Origin: Anaerolineaceae bacterium
GTDB taxonomy: Bacteria; Chloroflexota; Anaerolineae; Anaerolineales; Villigracilaceae
NCBI GenBank assembly: GCA_009885525.1
Contig: VFKN01000033.1
Location: 1 to 44,173, forward strand
Length of the DNA stretch: 44,173 nt
Reading direction: 5' to 3'
The first letter of the stretch is position 1. Every line of letters starts with the position of its first letter. Below the pieces are notes generated by a model. It was not told where the DNA came from. It worked only from the letters and a program-made list of their open reading frames with translations, and did not search any database. Below are positions 26,903-35,544 of the stretch, in pieces. A program made the translations under genes and the position numbers.

Positions 26903-28093
26903 ATGAAATCCATGGACAAAAATTGGACAAAGCACCTTGACTTTTTCTTTCTAAGTGCCTGGCTGATGATAAGCCTGGGGGCGGCGATTATCTCTCTGAT
27001 CTGGTTTGGGGTGGATTTCCGCGGATATTATGCAGCTGCGCAAGTATTACTCGCGGGCGGGAATCCTTATGACTATCATCAGGTTGCGGAGGTATTACAA
27101 AAAGTCACCGGTGAAATGGGCAATAATCCCTATTATTATCCGCCCTGGTTCGCGTGGTTGTTTATCCCTGTTGCAAAACTTCCTTTTCAGATTGCGCGCT
27201 CGATCTGGATGGCATTTAATTTAATCCTTTGGAATGTCAGTCTTTGGCAATTAGGGAATTCAGTCAACTGGCCCGCTAAAGGCTGGAAGCGTTATGCTTT
27301 TTTTATCCTTGCTACAATATCTTTTGCATGGATAACCTTCAGGTATGAGCAGGCGGGCATCCTTGTTTTTGCCATGCTCGTCGCCGCGCTGCTTTCTCTG
27401 CAAGACCAAAAATGGTTTGCGTCAGGGATATGGCTGGCTCTTTTACTGATTAAGCCGAATATTACACTGGTTGTCGTGCTGGGAATCTGTTTATGGTTGA
27501 TTCGCAAAGGTCAATGGCGCCCTGTTTTGGTAATGGCGGGCACTATTCTGGTTCTGCTGGCAGTCTCCACACTTATTACGCCTGACTGGTTCAGGCCATT
27601 CTCTGAATCCGGATTTGGACGCGGGTTAACCATGGTAATGGACGGGCCGGGGAAAATTGTAGCGGTTAGAATGAACACGACCATGCTGGACTGGATGGCA
27701 AATATGAATGTTCCAGCAAATCTACGTATTATCGTTTATGGAATATCCATTCTCATTGCCGCCGCGGTTTTTTTCCTAATTAGCCTGCGTTCGCAATCGC
27801 TGCTGGAAATAATCAGCCTGTCTTTACTGATCTCCTATGCCATCACCCCTTATGCCTTGCAATATGATTACCCGCCGCTTGTCATCACACTTTTTTGGGC
27901 GCTTTCCCTGCCCATGTCAACGCGGTTAGCAGGGCAAATCAATGTTCTACTTACCGCGTTCATCTTTTTTGCAAGTATGTGGCAGCCATCGATTGCTTTT
28001 AGATACTGGATGGTTGTTGGTTTAATTGCGCTGGTCATCAACACGCTTTATTATTCAAAAATAAGAACAAATTCATTCGCTCCAACAGTATGA
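26903..28093 (+). CDS. Glycosyltransferase family 87 (DUF2029) membrane protein
   Basis: DFRGYYAAAQVLLAGGNPYDYHQV, NPYYYPPWFAWLFIP, LIKPNITLVVVLG. Confidence 0.8.
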   Translation: MKSMDKNWTKHLDFFFLSAWLMISLGAAIISLIWFGVDFRGYYAAAQVLLAGGNPYDYHQVAEVLQKVTGEMGNNPYYYPPWFAWLFIPVAKLPFQIARSIWMAFNLILWNVSLWQLGNSVNWPAKGWKRYAFFILATISFAWITFRYEQAGILVFAMLVAALLSLQDQKWFASGIWLALLLIKPNITLVVVLGICLWLIRKGQWRPVLVMAGTILVLLAVSTLITPDWFRPFSESGFGRGLTMVMDGPGKIVAVRMNTTMLDWMANMNVPANLRIIVYGISILIAAAVFFLISLRSQSLLEIISLSLLISYAITPYALQYDYPPLVITLFWALSLPMSTRLAGQINVLLTAFIFFASMWQPSIAFRYWMVVGLIALVINTLYYSKIRTNSFAPTV

Positions 28094-28103
28094 TCATACA
28101 ACA

Positions 28104-30086
28104 ATGGAAAACGCACTGATGAAAAAAAAATTTCTCTCACTGATACTTACGCTCTGGCTGGCAGCTATCCTGACCATATTTTTTGTCGTCCAAAAGCCGG
28201 ATTTTCTAAATATCCTGGCGGGATTAAAAGATTTCCTTCTCATTATATTTATACCCATTTGGATGGCCTCTTTATCAGCATGTATTGGGGCATATGTATT
28301 ACCAAATGTTGAGCCAGAAGAAAGGTTGATCCTAGGCATTGCATTGGGTTTAGGATTTTTTGGACTGGCAGGTTTTGGGTTTGCAGTTTCGGGCTGGGCA
28401 AACCCGATTATTTTATGTGCCGCTTTATTTGCTCTGACGGGATATTTTATATACACAGGGAAATTAATGCAGGCATGGCAAGATACCGTATGGATTACCA
28501 AAGAAATAAGTGCCAGCACAAACAACGTGGCGTACTGGATACCCGCAAGCGCGGGTATGGCCTTTGCACTCGCCCTTATCATGGGGCTCGCTCCGCCCGT
28601 GGAAGATTTCGATGCGCTTTTATATCATCTTGCCGTCCCGGAGTGGTGGCTGCGGGACGGCGGTTTAATTCCCAGCCAGGCGCTGACCTATTGGTATCCG
28701 CACATTGTTGAAGGAAGTTTTATCATACCCATGGTATTCGGCGTGGATACGGCGGCGCACTTGATCCACTTTCTTTGGTTCGCATTAACCGCGCTCATCG
28801 TATGGCATTGGGCGCGTCAGGCATGGAACGACTCCATCGCATGGGATGCAGTTGCCATTTTATTAACCATGCCGTCGCTGCTGTGGCTGGCGAGTTGGGC
28901 ATACACAGATTACGCATTAACTTTTTCAGGCATCGCCGCCTTATATTCAATATGGAAATGGCGCGGCACAGAAAATAAAAAATGGATCATGATTGGCGGC
29001 ATCATGGCTGGTCTGGCAATGGGCATGAAATACACCAGCTTTGTCATCCCATTGGCTGGCATGGCGCTGCTCGCAATTTGGGAAAAGGGAAATTTGCAGC
29101 GGATTAAGAATGTGATTCTTTTTTCACTCGCGGCGGCTTGGGTCGCATCTCCGTGGTACATCCGCAACTGGGCGTGGATGGGAAATCCCGTTTATCCCTT
29201 TATATTCGGCGGGCGTTTTTGGGACTCGTTTCTCGCTCAGAAATTTTCGGGAGTGGGTTCAGGAATCGGCTTCGATATCGGCGCGCTGCTGCTGCTCCCG
29301 TTGACTGCCACTCTCGGCACGCAGGACGCAAATTTTTTCGATGGGCGCTTTGGCCCGTTCTTTCTAATCCTTTTTCCGATAGCATTATGGGCGCATTGGC
29401 AAAATGATCAAAAAAAAGACGGGCAGCAACAGGCGCTGTTGGCAATTTATTTACTAAGCCTGGCTGGGGTCGTTATTTGGACATTTGGAGTAATGAACAG
29501 TAATAAGTTATTTCAAACCCGCTACCTTTTCCCCGCGCTTATCCCCTTCACAATTCCCCTTGCCATTGGGCTGAACGCGCTGCACAAATTGGACACCCCT
29601 TACCTGAAAATCAGTTTTATATTTCGAACGATGCTGGCGCTTGTCGTATTTGTAAACCTATTTAATTTCAGTTTATTCACCCTCGTCCGCAACCCAATCA
29701 GCGCGGCAATTGGAACGACCCCGCAGAAAATCTATATGGAAAAACAACAGCCGGGTTACGCAAATGCATTGGAGTTAGTAAAAAAAGTTCCGAACAATGC
29801 AAGGATTTATTTTCTGTTTGAACCGCGCAGTTATGGCATGAAAGCATACGCCGAACCTGACATCATAAACGCCCACTTTCTGCACGATCTGTGGCTTTAT
29901 GGAACTCCAGAAAAAACCGTTGCAGCCTGGAAAGAACAGGGCTACACCCACGTCCTGATCTCAAGGAGAGGAGCAAAATTCATACTTAAAAATAATGAAA
30001 ACATACTGCTCACACAAATGGAAAGATTGTTAATAAAAATGGGTACAACAGAACATCAAGATTACGATCTATACAAGATCCCTTGA
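28104..30086 (+). CDS. Polytopic glycosyltransferase family 39-like membrane protein
   Basis: APPVEDFDALLYHLAVPEWWLRDGGL and SPWYIRNWAWMGNPVYPFIFG; similar to the 24856 ORF. Confidence 0.75.
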   Translation: MENALMKKKFLSLILTLWLAAILTIFFVVQKPDFLNILAGLKDFLLIIFIPIWMASLSACIGAYVLPNVEPEERLILGIALGLGFFGLAGFGFAVSGWANPIILCAALFALTGYFIYTGKLMQAWQDTVWITKEISASTNNVAYWIPASAGMAFALALIMGLAPPVEDFDALLYHLAVPEWWLRDGGLIPSQALTYWYPHIVEGSFIIPMVFGVDTAAHLIHFLWFALTALIVWHWARQAWNDSIAWDAVAILLTMPSLLWLASWAYTDYALTFSGIAALYSIWKWRGTENKKWIMIGGIMAGLAMGMKYTSFVIPLAGMALLAIWEKGNLQRIKNVILFSLAAAWVASPWYIRNWAWMGNPVYPFIFGGRFWDSFLAQKFSGVGSGIGFDIGALLLLPLTATLGTQDANFFDGRFGPFFLILFPIALWAHWQNDQKKDGQQQALLAIYLLSLAGVVIWTFGVMNSNKLFQTRYLFPALIPFTIPLAIGLNALHKLDTPYLKISFIFRTMLALVVFVNLFNFSLFTLVRNPISAAIGTTPQKIYMEKQQPGYANALELVKKVPNNARIYFLFEPRSYGMKAYAEPDIINAHFLHDLWLYGTPEKTVAAWKEQGYTHVLISRRGAKFILKNNENILLTQMERLLIKMGTTEHQDYDLYKIP

Positions 30087-30091
30087 TAAAA

Positions 30092-30282
30092 CTTACGCCA
30101 CCACCGCATCGATCACGATCGCGAGGAAGATGAACATCAAATACATGCTCGACCACTTGTACATCACTCACGCGCCACGCGGCGTAAAGTAAAAGCCCGC
30201 CCAACACCAGCACAAAAAACCGGGTAAATTACGCCAGCCTTTTCGTAATCCTTCATGCGGGCAATTGCCAACGCTCCGAAGC
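30092..30282 (-). pseudogene. Decayed duplicate of the ctaB 3' end with internal deletions
   Basis: Blocks GALAIARMKDYEKAGV, VLGGLLLYAAWRV and MYKWSSMYLMFIFLAIVIDAVVA match the CtaB C-terminus at 31499-31830 but are separated by deletions/frameshift. Confidence 0.85.
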
Positions 30283-31476
30283 GCTGATGTTCATCTTGTT
30301 TGCGCGCAGGTATAAAACACACCCGATCACAACTGTGACAATGATCAATGAAATATTCCCGGATCGCCCATACATCGCAATCGCTACAGTTGGAGTAAGA
30401 TAACAAACTGTAATAAGAATCCTCCCTGCCATGCCTTCAGTTCTTACAAGAACTGAAAATGGGATCAGCAGCAAGATAAAATCATAGTTATACAAATACG
30501 GACTAGATAACAAAACAGCCAGTAAGCCCACACTTAACAAGAAATCCGGGCGGAGTATAAAAACTTTACGAACAGAAATAAACACAATACCGATGACCAT
30601 AAATATCGGGATCGCGACCCACGCTGCCTGCAAAAGAGAAGGGGCGTTAAATAGCCAACGCGCTAAAAAAACGGGCAGGCTTGAGCATTGCAAGCAGGAT
30701 ACGATATGATTTTGTGTATGATATGCGAACAATGATCGCGGGTAATTGACCAGCCAGAAAGAATCCGCGGCAAAACTTATCAAAAACAGAACCGCGCCGG
30801 AGATAAAGATCGCTCGCAGCATCCGTTTTGCAAAATCAGTTTTAATGTAAATTAAATAAGCCAGCATCAAAAGGAAGATTAACGCACCTACATGCGGTTT
30901 GATCATAACGAGCCATGCACCTGCTGCGCCCAGCGAAATAACCTCCTGCTTACGGAGTGAATATATAAGCATACTAACACCAAGCAGAATTGGAAAATCA
31001 TATTGTCCGACGGCAAGTGTCCCCAAAACAGGAAGAAAAAGTAAGACAAGGGGGAAAGACCAAAGTCTGGCTCGCGGCGGCCATTCATCCGTCAGCAGCC
31101 AGATTGACGCGAAAAGCATCATAATGTTCAACTCCAACCAGAAGGTCATGGATACATTCATGGGGAGGAGACCAAGATAAAGCGTGCCCAGCGCCAGCCA
31201 AGGCATATATGGGAAAGGAATAACGAAAGAAATTTCCACAGGCATGTTCATAAAATTCGAGATCATGCGCACCTGGCTGGAGTAGTCATAAAGCGCAACA
31301 CCATTCAAGATACCTTTATTTGCAAAATACAATACTCTAAAATCCAAATACGGCGAAATTGGAAGGCGCACAAAGAATGCGACAACAAGCATGACACCTA
31401 TAACAACGAAAAAATATAATATTTTTTGAAAGAGATGGAAAAGAATGTTTTTTTTCATCAAAGAATTGAATATCAC
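30253..31476 (-). CDS. Glycosyltransferase family 87 (DUF2029) membrane protein
   Basis: Polytopic; DFRVLYFANKGILNGVALYDYSSQV, FPYMPWLALGTLYLG, VMIKPHVGALIFLLML. Confidence 0.75.
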   Translation of the reverse strand: MIFNSLMKKNILFHLFQKILYFFVVIGVMLVVAFFVRLPISPYLDFRVLYFANKGILNGVALYDYSSQVRMISNFMNMPVEISFVIPFPYMPWLALGTLYLGLLPMNVSMTFWLELNIMMLFASIWLLTDEWPPRARLWSFPLVLLFLPVLGTLAVGQYDFPILLGVSMLIYSLRKQEVISLGAAGAWLVMIKPHVGALIFLLMLAYLIYIKTDFAKRMLRAIFISGAVLFLISFAADSFWLVNYPRSLFAYHTQNHIVSCLQCSSLPVFLARWLFNAPSLLQAAWVAIPIFMVIGIVFISVRKVFILRPDFLLSVGLLAVLLSSPYLYNYDFILLLIPFSVLVRTEGMAGRILITVCYLTPTVAIAMYGRSGNISLIIVTVVIGCVLYLRANKMNISASERWQLPA

Positions 31477-31498
31477 TTTCTAATAACAGACGATCTTC

Positions 31499-32815
31499 CT
31501 ATGTCACCACCGCATCAATTACAATCGCGAGGAAGATGAACATTAGATACATGCTCGACCATTTGTACATCATCCACGCAGGTTTATTGCCGCCAATTGT
31601 AAAGACGCGCCACGCGGCATAAAGCAAAAGTCCGCCCAAAACAATTGATGAGATCAGATACACCATCCCTGTCAAATTGAACAGCGGGAGCAGCAACGTG
31701 ACTGCGATCAGCGCAATCGTGTAGATCAAAATCTGCTTGCGCGTCTCTTGCTCGCCGCGCACAACGGGCAGCATCGGCACACCCGCCTTTTCGTAATCTT
31801 TCATGCGCACAATCGCCAGCGCCCAGAAATGCGGGGGTGTCCACATAAACACGATTGCAAAGAGAATCCACGCGGTGAGACCGAGGTTATTTGTCGCGGC
31901 CGCCCAGCCCACCATCGGAGGAATCGCGCCTGCGCCGCCGCCGATCACAATATTTTGCACAGTCGCTTTCTTTAACCATACGCTGTAAAAGAACACGTAA
32001 TAAAAAATTCCCGCAAGCGAGAGAAGCGCAGCCAAAAGGTTAACCATTCCAGCCATTACATAATAACTGGTCAAACACAACGCCAGCCCAAACGACAAAC
32101 CTTCAGCAGCGGTTAATCTTCCATCTGCGAGAGGACGTTTCGCTGTGCGCACCATATTCTTATCCAGTTCGCGGTCAATGTATTGATTCAACGCGCTTGA
32201 GCCGCCCGCTGCCAACGCGCCGCCGAGTAAAGTCCACATGGTTAATACCGGGGCTGGCCACGCCTTACTTCCGATCACCAACCCGCCGTATGTAGTAATG
32301 AGCAGCAACACAACGATCAAAGGTTTGGAAAGCGCAAAGAAATCCTTGAAGCGCTGGCGCGTGCTGAAAACTTCGGGCGCGTTATCTACTTTAATCAAAG
32401 CACCGGATGTAAAAGTTAACATTGCAAGCGCAATCCATAAAGAGAACGCGGTTAGCAAATGCAAAACAGTAATATGCGGCTGCGGATTGGCCACACGCAG
32501 CGCGCCGATAAATGCCTGCCCCAAAAATAAAACAGTCATCACAGTCGTTAAAGGCAAGATCACGCTGCTCTCACGTTGTTCCCGCCATGCCTTACGAAAT
32601 ATCCATAAGACCAACAACATCGCAATCCCTACCAGCAATTGATGACTCAATTGCAGCCAGCCCAAGGGCGCGCTTGGCATACACACGGGCCAGCCCACGC
32701 ACAAAGCGGATGCGCCTGTCAGCGTTGCGTAACGTCCAACAACCGTTAAAATAAACATCACAACGAACAAAGCCAGCATTAAACGCGCAAACGATGACTT
32801 GAGCGAATATTTCAT
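31499..32815 (-). CDS. ctaB: Half-length CtaA/COX15-like domain fused to protoheme IX farnesyltransferase (heme o synthase)
   Basis: N-terminal about 145 aa with LQLSHQLLVG and VLHLLTAF; C-terminal UbiA family NQYIDRELDKNMVRTAKRPLADGRL, WTPPHFWALAIVRMKDYEKAGVPMLPVVRG. Confidence 0.92.
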   Translation of the reverse strand: MKYSLKSSFARLMLALFVVMFILTVVGRYATLTGASALCVGWPVCMPSAPLGWLQLSHQLLVGIAMLLVLWIFRKAWREQRESSVILPLTTVMTVLFLGQAFIGALRVANPQPHITVLHLLTAFSLWIALAMLTFTSGALIKVDNAPEVFSTRQRFKDFFALSKPLIVVLLLITTYGGLVIGSKAWPAPVLTMWTLLGGALAAGGSSALNQYIDRELDKNMVRTAKRPLADGRLTAAEGLSFGLALCLTSYYVMAGMVNLLAALLSLAGIFYYVFFYSVWLKKATVQNIVIGGGAGAIPPMVGWAAATNNLGLTAWILFAIVFMWTPPHFWALAIVRMKDYEKAGVPMLPVVRGEQETRKQILIYTIALIAVTLLLPLFNLTGMVYLISSIVLGGLLLYAAWRVFTIGGNKPAWMMYKWSSMYLMFIFLAIVIDAVVT

Positions 32816-33567
32816 TCTTTATTCTCCACAAATTGATTTCTAAGTTGCTTTCTTAAATAGAACGGGTATCCAAAAAACAGGATCGCCGCAAAAGTAAACC
32901 ATTGTAACGCATACCCAAAATGAGAACCTTCGGTCAGATCTACTTCGGGCTGGTATGGGATGGGCGGCGCGACATCCAGTGCATCCATGTTCGGTTGAAT
33001 AAAAACCGGTAAAACGGGATAAGATAATTGAGCCGCGATTCCTTCCACGCGAATAGAATTCCAAAACTCGAGTCGCGTCTGCCCAGGAGCAAGCGCATCT
33101 GGATTCCCACCGATCTCAACGTCATTGCCGAGTCTAATCTGCCCCGTGATTTTTACCGCACCTGCCACATCGTATTGATGCCAATCGGCAGGCGATTTAT
33201 TTCCAGCAGCGGGGATAAATCCGCGGTCAACAAGAATCGCTCCGTGGTCGAATCGCAGCGGCGTTACGAGATGAAATCCATATTCGCTGTTGAGGTATTG
33301 ATTCCGCAGGGCAACTTGATTCGCGAAGTCGTATTCTCCAACAACTTGAACCATATGCCACTCCATTTTGGAAATGTCTTTCGGCTGTTCAAGATTCAAA
33401 TCAAAAGCAGGCATGGCGCGCATGGTAATCACCTGCGTATTTGCAATACGGCGCTGGGCTAATCGATCGAGCTGCCAGATGCCAAGTCGAATACAAAACG
33501 CGCTGCCGGCAAGGACAAGCAGGGTCGTCAAGATCCATGCGCGGCTGAACATTTTAAGCAGGAGCAT
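32812..33567 (-). CDS. SURF1 family cytochrome oxidase assembly protein
   Basis: LGIWQLDRLAQRRIAN, DFANQVALRNQYLNSEYGFHLVTPLRFDHGAILVDRGFIP, GYALQWFTFAAILFFGYPFYLRKQ. Confidence 0.92.
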   Translation of the reverse strand: MLLLKMFSRAWILTTLLVLAGSAFCIRLGIWQLDRLAQRRIANTQVITMRAMPAFDLNLEQPKDISKMEWHMVQVVGEYDFANQVALRNQYLNSEYGFHLVTPLRFDHGAILVDRGFIPAAGNKSPADWHQYDVAGAVKITGQIRLGNDVEIGGNPDALAPGQTRLEFWNSIRVEGIAAQLSYPVLPVFIQPNMDALDVAPPIPYQPEVDLTEGSHFGYALQWFTFAAILFFGYPFYLRKQLRNQFVENKE

Positions 33568-34057
33568 TTTTCTTCTTCTCTTTGGATGGAATGACAACGC
33601 TATAAATAGCCAGCAATATCCCCATCGGCATGCCTGAATATAAAATGCCATACAAACGCGTGCTTAAAGTAAGCGGCTCATGCACATCAAGGCCAAAGTA
33701 TTTTCCCGTCTGAAAGGAACACTCATACGCATATGATTGTTCAGAATCAAGATTCAGGCTTGCAGATGCCCCGGCAGGAATCCACAGCGGACCAAGTTGG
33801 TGGTCTTGCATGTCTTGATTAATGACAAGCAATTTATCACCAACCACAAAGGTCATGTTATCAGGCAGGGACGGAGGCTGTTCGCCGCGCGCGATACGTT
33901 TTGCTGTACCGGCGGGAATAACCAATTCAACAATCTTAGGTGCGCGCGCAGTTTCACGCAAAAAATAAAATGTGGCTTCATTGAGAATAACGCCAAGTAC
34001 AAGACCGATAGCCAATGAAATCAGAATTCTTTTTACAACAAACGAGGAAGTGAGCAT
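33554..34057 (-). CDS. Membrane-anchored protein with cupredoxin-like segment, cox-cluster associated
   Basis: N- and C-terminal TM helices; NQDMQDHQLGPLWIPAGASASLNLDSEQSYAYECSFQTGKYFGLDVHEPLTL. Confidence 0.55.
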   Translation of the reverse strand: MLTSSFVVKRILISLAIGLVLGVILNEATFYFLRETARAPKIVELVIPAGTAKRIARGEQPPSLPDNMTFVVGDKLLVINQDMQDHQLGPLWIPAGASASLNLDSEQSYAYECSFQTGKYFGLDVHEPLTLSTRLYGILYSGMPMGILLAIYSVVIPSKEKKKNAPA

Positions 34058-34069
34058 GGGAGTTTCTTT

Positions 34070-34675
34070 CTATTTGAGCAGCAATTTAATATCGTGGACA
34101 ATATCGTCGACGGGTGTTTGAAACCCATACGAGAGGCGCAGGTTGCCATCGATATCAATAAGCGTGATGCGCACTGTATGATCAACACTGTAACTTGATT
34201 CAGAATTCGCAGCAGGGACGATTTGACGAAATACTCCGTAATCGCTCCAAACCTTTTCCAAATTGTCGATGGAACCGCTCAAGCCGATAAAGTTTGAATT
34301 GAAGTGATTAACGTATGCTTGAACTTTTTCGGGCGTATCACGTTCGGGGTCAACGGTGATAAAAACAACTTTAACGGAGTCAGCAGCACTACCAAGATCA
34401 TCCGTGACAAGTTTTAGTTCCGCCATCGTGGTGGGGCAAACATCAGGACAGGCCGTGTAACCAAAAAAGAGCAAAACAATTTTTCCTTTTTGATCTGCAA
34501 GATGAAAATCTTTTCCATCGGATTGCGTCAATTGAATTGGGGACGCAGACGGATAAGGTTCACCGTAAGCTGTGCCGCGAAACGAAACGGGCTGAGACAA
34601 GAAAAAGGTCACCGCCGCAATAATGGCAATGACCAAAAGCGCGCTGATACCAACTTGAAAAGTCTTTTTATTCAT
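34070..34675 (-). CDS. SCO1/SenC family copper chaperone
   Basis: IVLLFFGYTACPDVCPTTMAEL CxxxC motif, VFITVDPERDTPEKVQAYVNHF, VDHTVRITLID. Confidence 0.95.
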   Translation of the reverse strand: MNKKTFQVGISALLVIAIIAAVTFFLSQPVSFRGTAYGEPYPSASPIQLTQSDGKDFHLADQKGKIVLLFFGYTACPDVCPTTMAELKLVTDDLGSAADSVKVVFITVDPERDTPEKVQAYVNHFNSNFIGLSGSIDNLEKVWSDYGVFRQIVPAANSESSYSVDHTVRITLIDIDGNLRLSYGFQTPVDDIVHDIKLLLK

Positions 34676-34705
34676 ATTTCCTTTACATGTAATTTTGCTG
34701 CACAA

Positions 34706-34744
34706 AAAATCGAGGCGACCCTATATAAGAGCCGCCTCGATTTT
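34706..34744 (-). terminator. Rho-independent terminator downstream of coxIII
   Basis: AAAATCGAGGCG...CGCCTCGATTTT 12-bp stem. Confidence 0.7.
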
Positions 34745-34774
34745 ACTACTCATTTTATATCTGAACTTGCAAAA

Positions 34775-35542
34775 TCAGGAGGACAATACGCCGATAAGAT
34801 ACAGCGCGGGGTAGAAGAAGATCCAAACTAAGTCCACGAAGTGCCAGTAGACGGCAACGGCCTCAACGGGATAATGCTTTTCATCATACAAACCGCGTGA
34901 ACCGTTACGCAGGACGATCAGCAGGAAGATTATACCCGTCAACACGTGGAAGGCGTGCATACCCGTCATCATAAAGAAGACTGCGCCATAAGTATTCTTG
35001 GAAGCCCAAACACCTTCAGCGATCGCATTGGGCCATTCCACGCCAACCACACCGAGTAGGAAGCCAATTCCCATCACCAGGGTGATGATGATATTGGTCT
35101 TGAAGCCTTTACGGTCGCCATTTTCGATGGCAACCTCAGCGCGGTTCATAAAGAACGAAGAGATGAGCAGGACGGCGGTGACGATCAAACCGAGCGTCTG
35201 GCTAAGCGGCGGGCGGGTCATTCCAAGCAAATTGAAGCGTACGACGAGCAAAGCGCCAAAGACAAATGAATCGGAGAGCAGGAATAACCATAAACCGAGC
35301 CGATTTGTGCCAGTCTTGTATTCGTATGAATTTTCTTCGCCTTCATTATCGTTGTTGAGTTTATAGATGTGCATGTAATAATACATGACCAAAGCAGCCT
35401 TAACAACTGCAACAGCAACCATGATCTGCACAAATCCGATCGTAACGGCGACAAAAAACTCAAGCGCGGTCAATACCGCAAGATACACGAAGATCGTGAT
35501 TCCCTGACTATACGCGGAAGATTTATCTGATGTGTGTGTCAT
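34775..35542 (-). CDS. Cytochrome c oxidase subunit IV-III fusion
   Basis: N-terminal 2-TM domain (TALEFFVAVTIG..VKAALVMYYYMHI) followed by subunit III motifs LGLWLFLLSDSFVFGALL, MTGMHAFHVLTGIIFL, VYWHFVDLVWIFFYPALYL. Confidence 0.9.
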   Translation of the reverse strand: MTHTSDKSSAYSQGITIFVYLAVLTALEFFVAVTIGFVQIMVAVAVVKAALVMYYYMHIYKLNNDNEGEENSYEYKTGTNRLGLWLFLLSDSFVFGALLVVRFNLLGMTRPPLSQTLGLIVTAVLLISSFFMNRAEVAIENGDRKGFKTNIIITLVMGIGFLLGVVGVEWPNAIAEGVWASKNTYGAVFFMMTGMHAFHVLTGIIFLLIVLRNGSRGLYDEKHYPVEAVAVYWHFVDLVWIFFYPALYLIGVLSS

Positions 35543-35544
35543 AT

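Noticed and set aside
30010-30406. Two small minus-strand ORFs (67 and 80 aa) as genes
   Set aside because: They are reading-frame pieces of the decayed ctaB duplicate, not independent genes.
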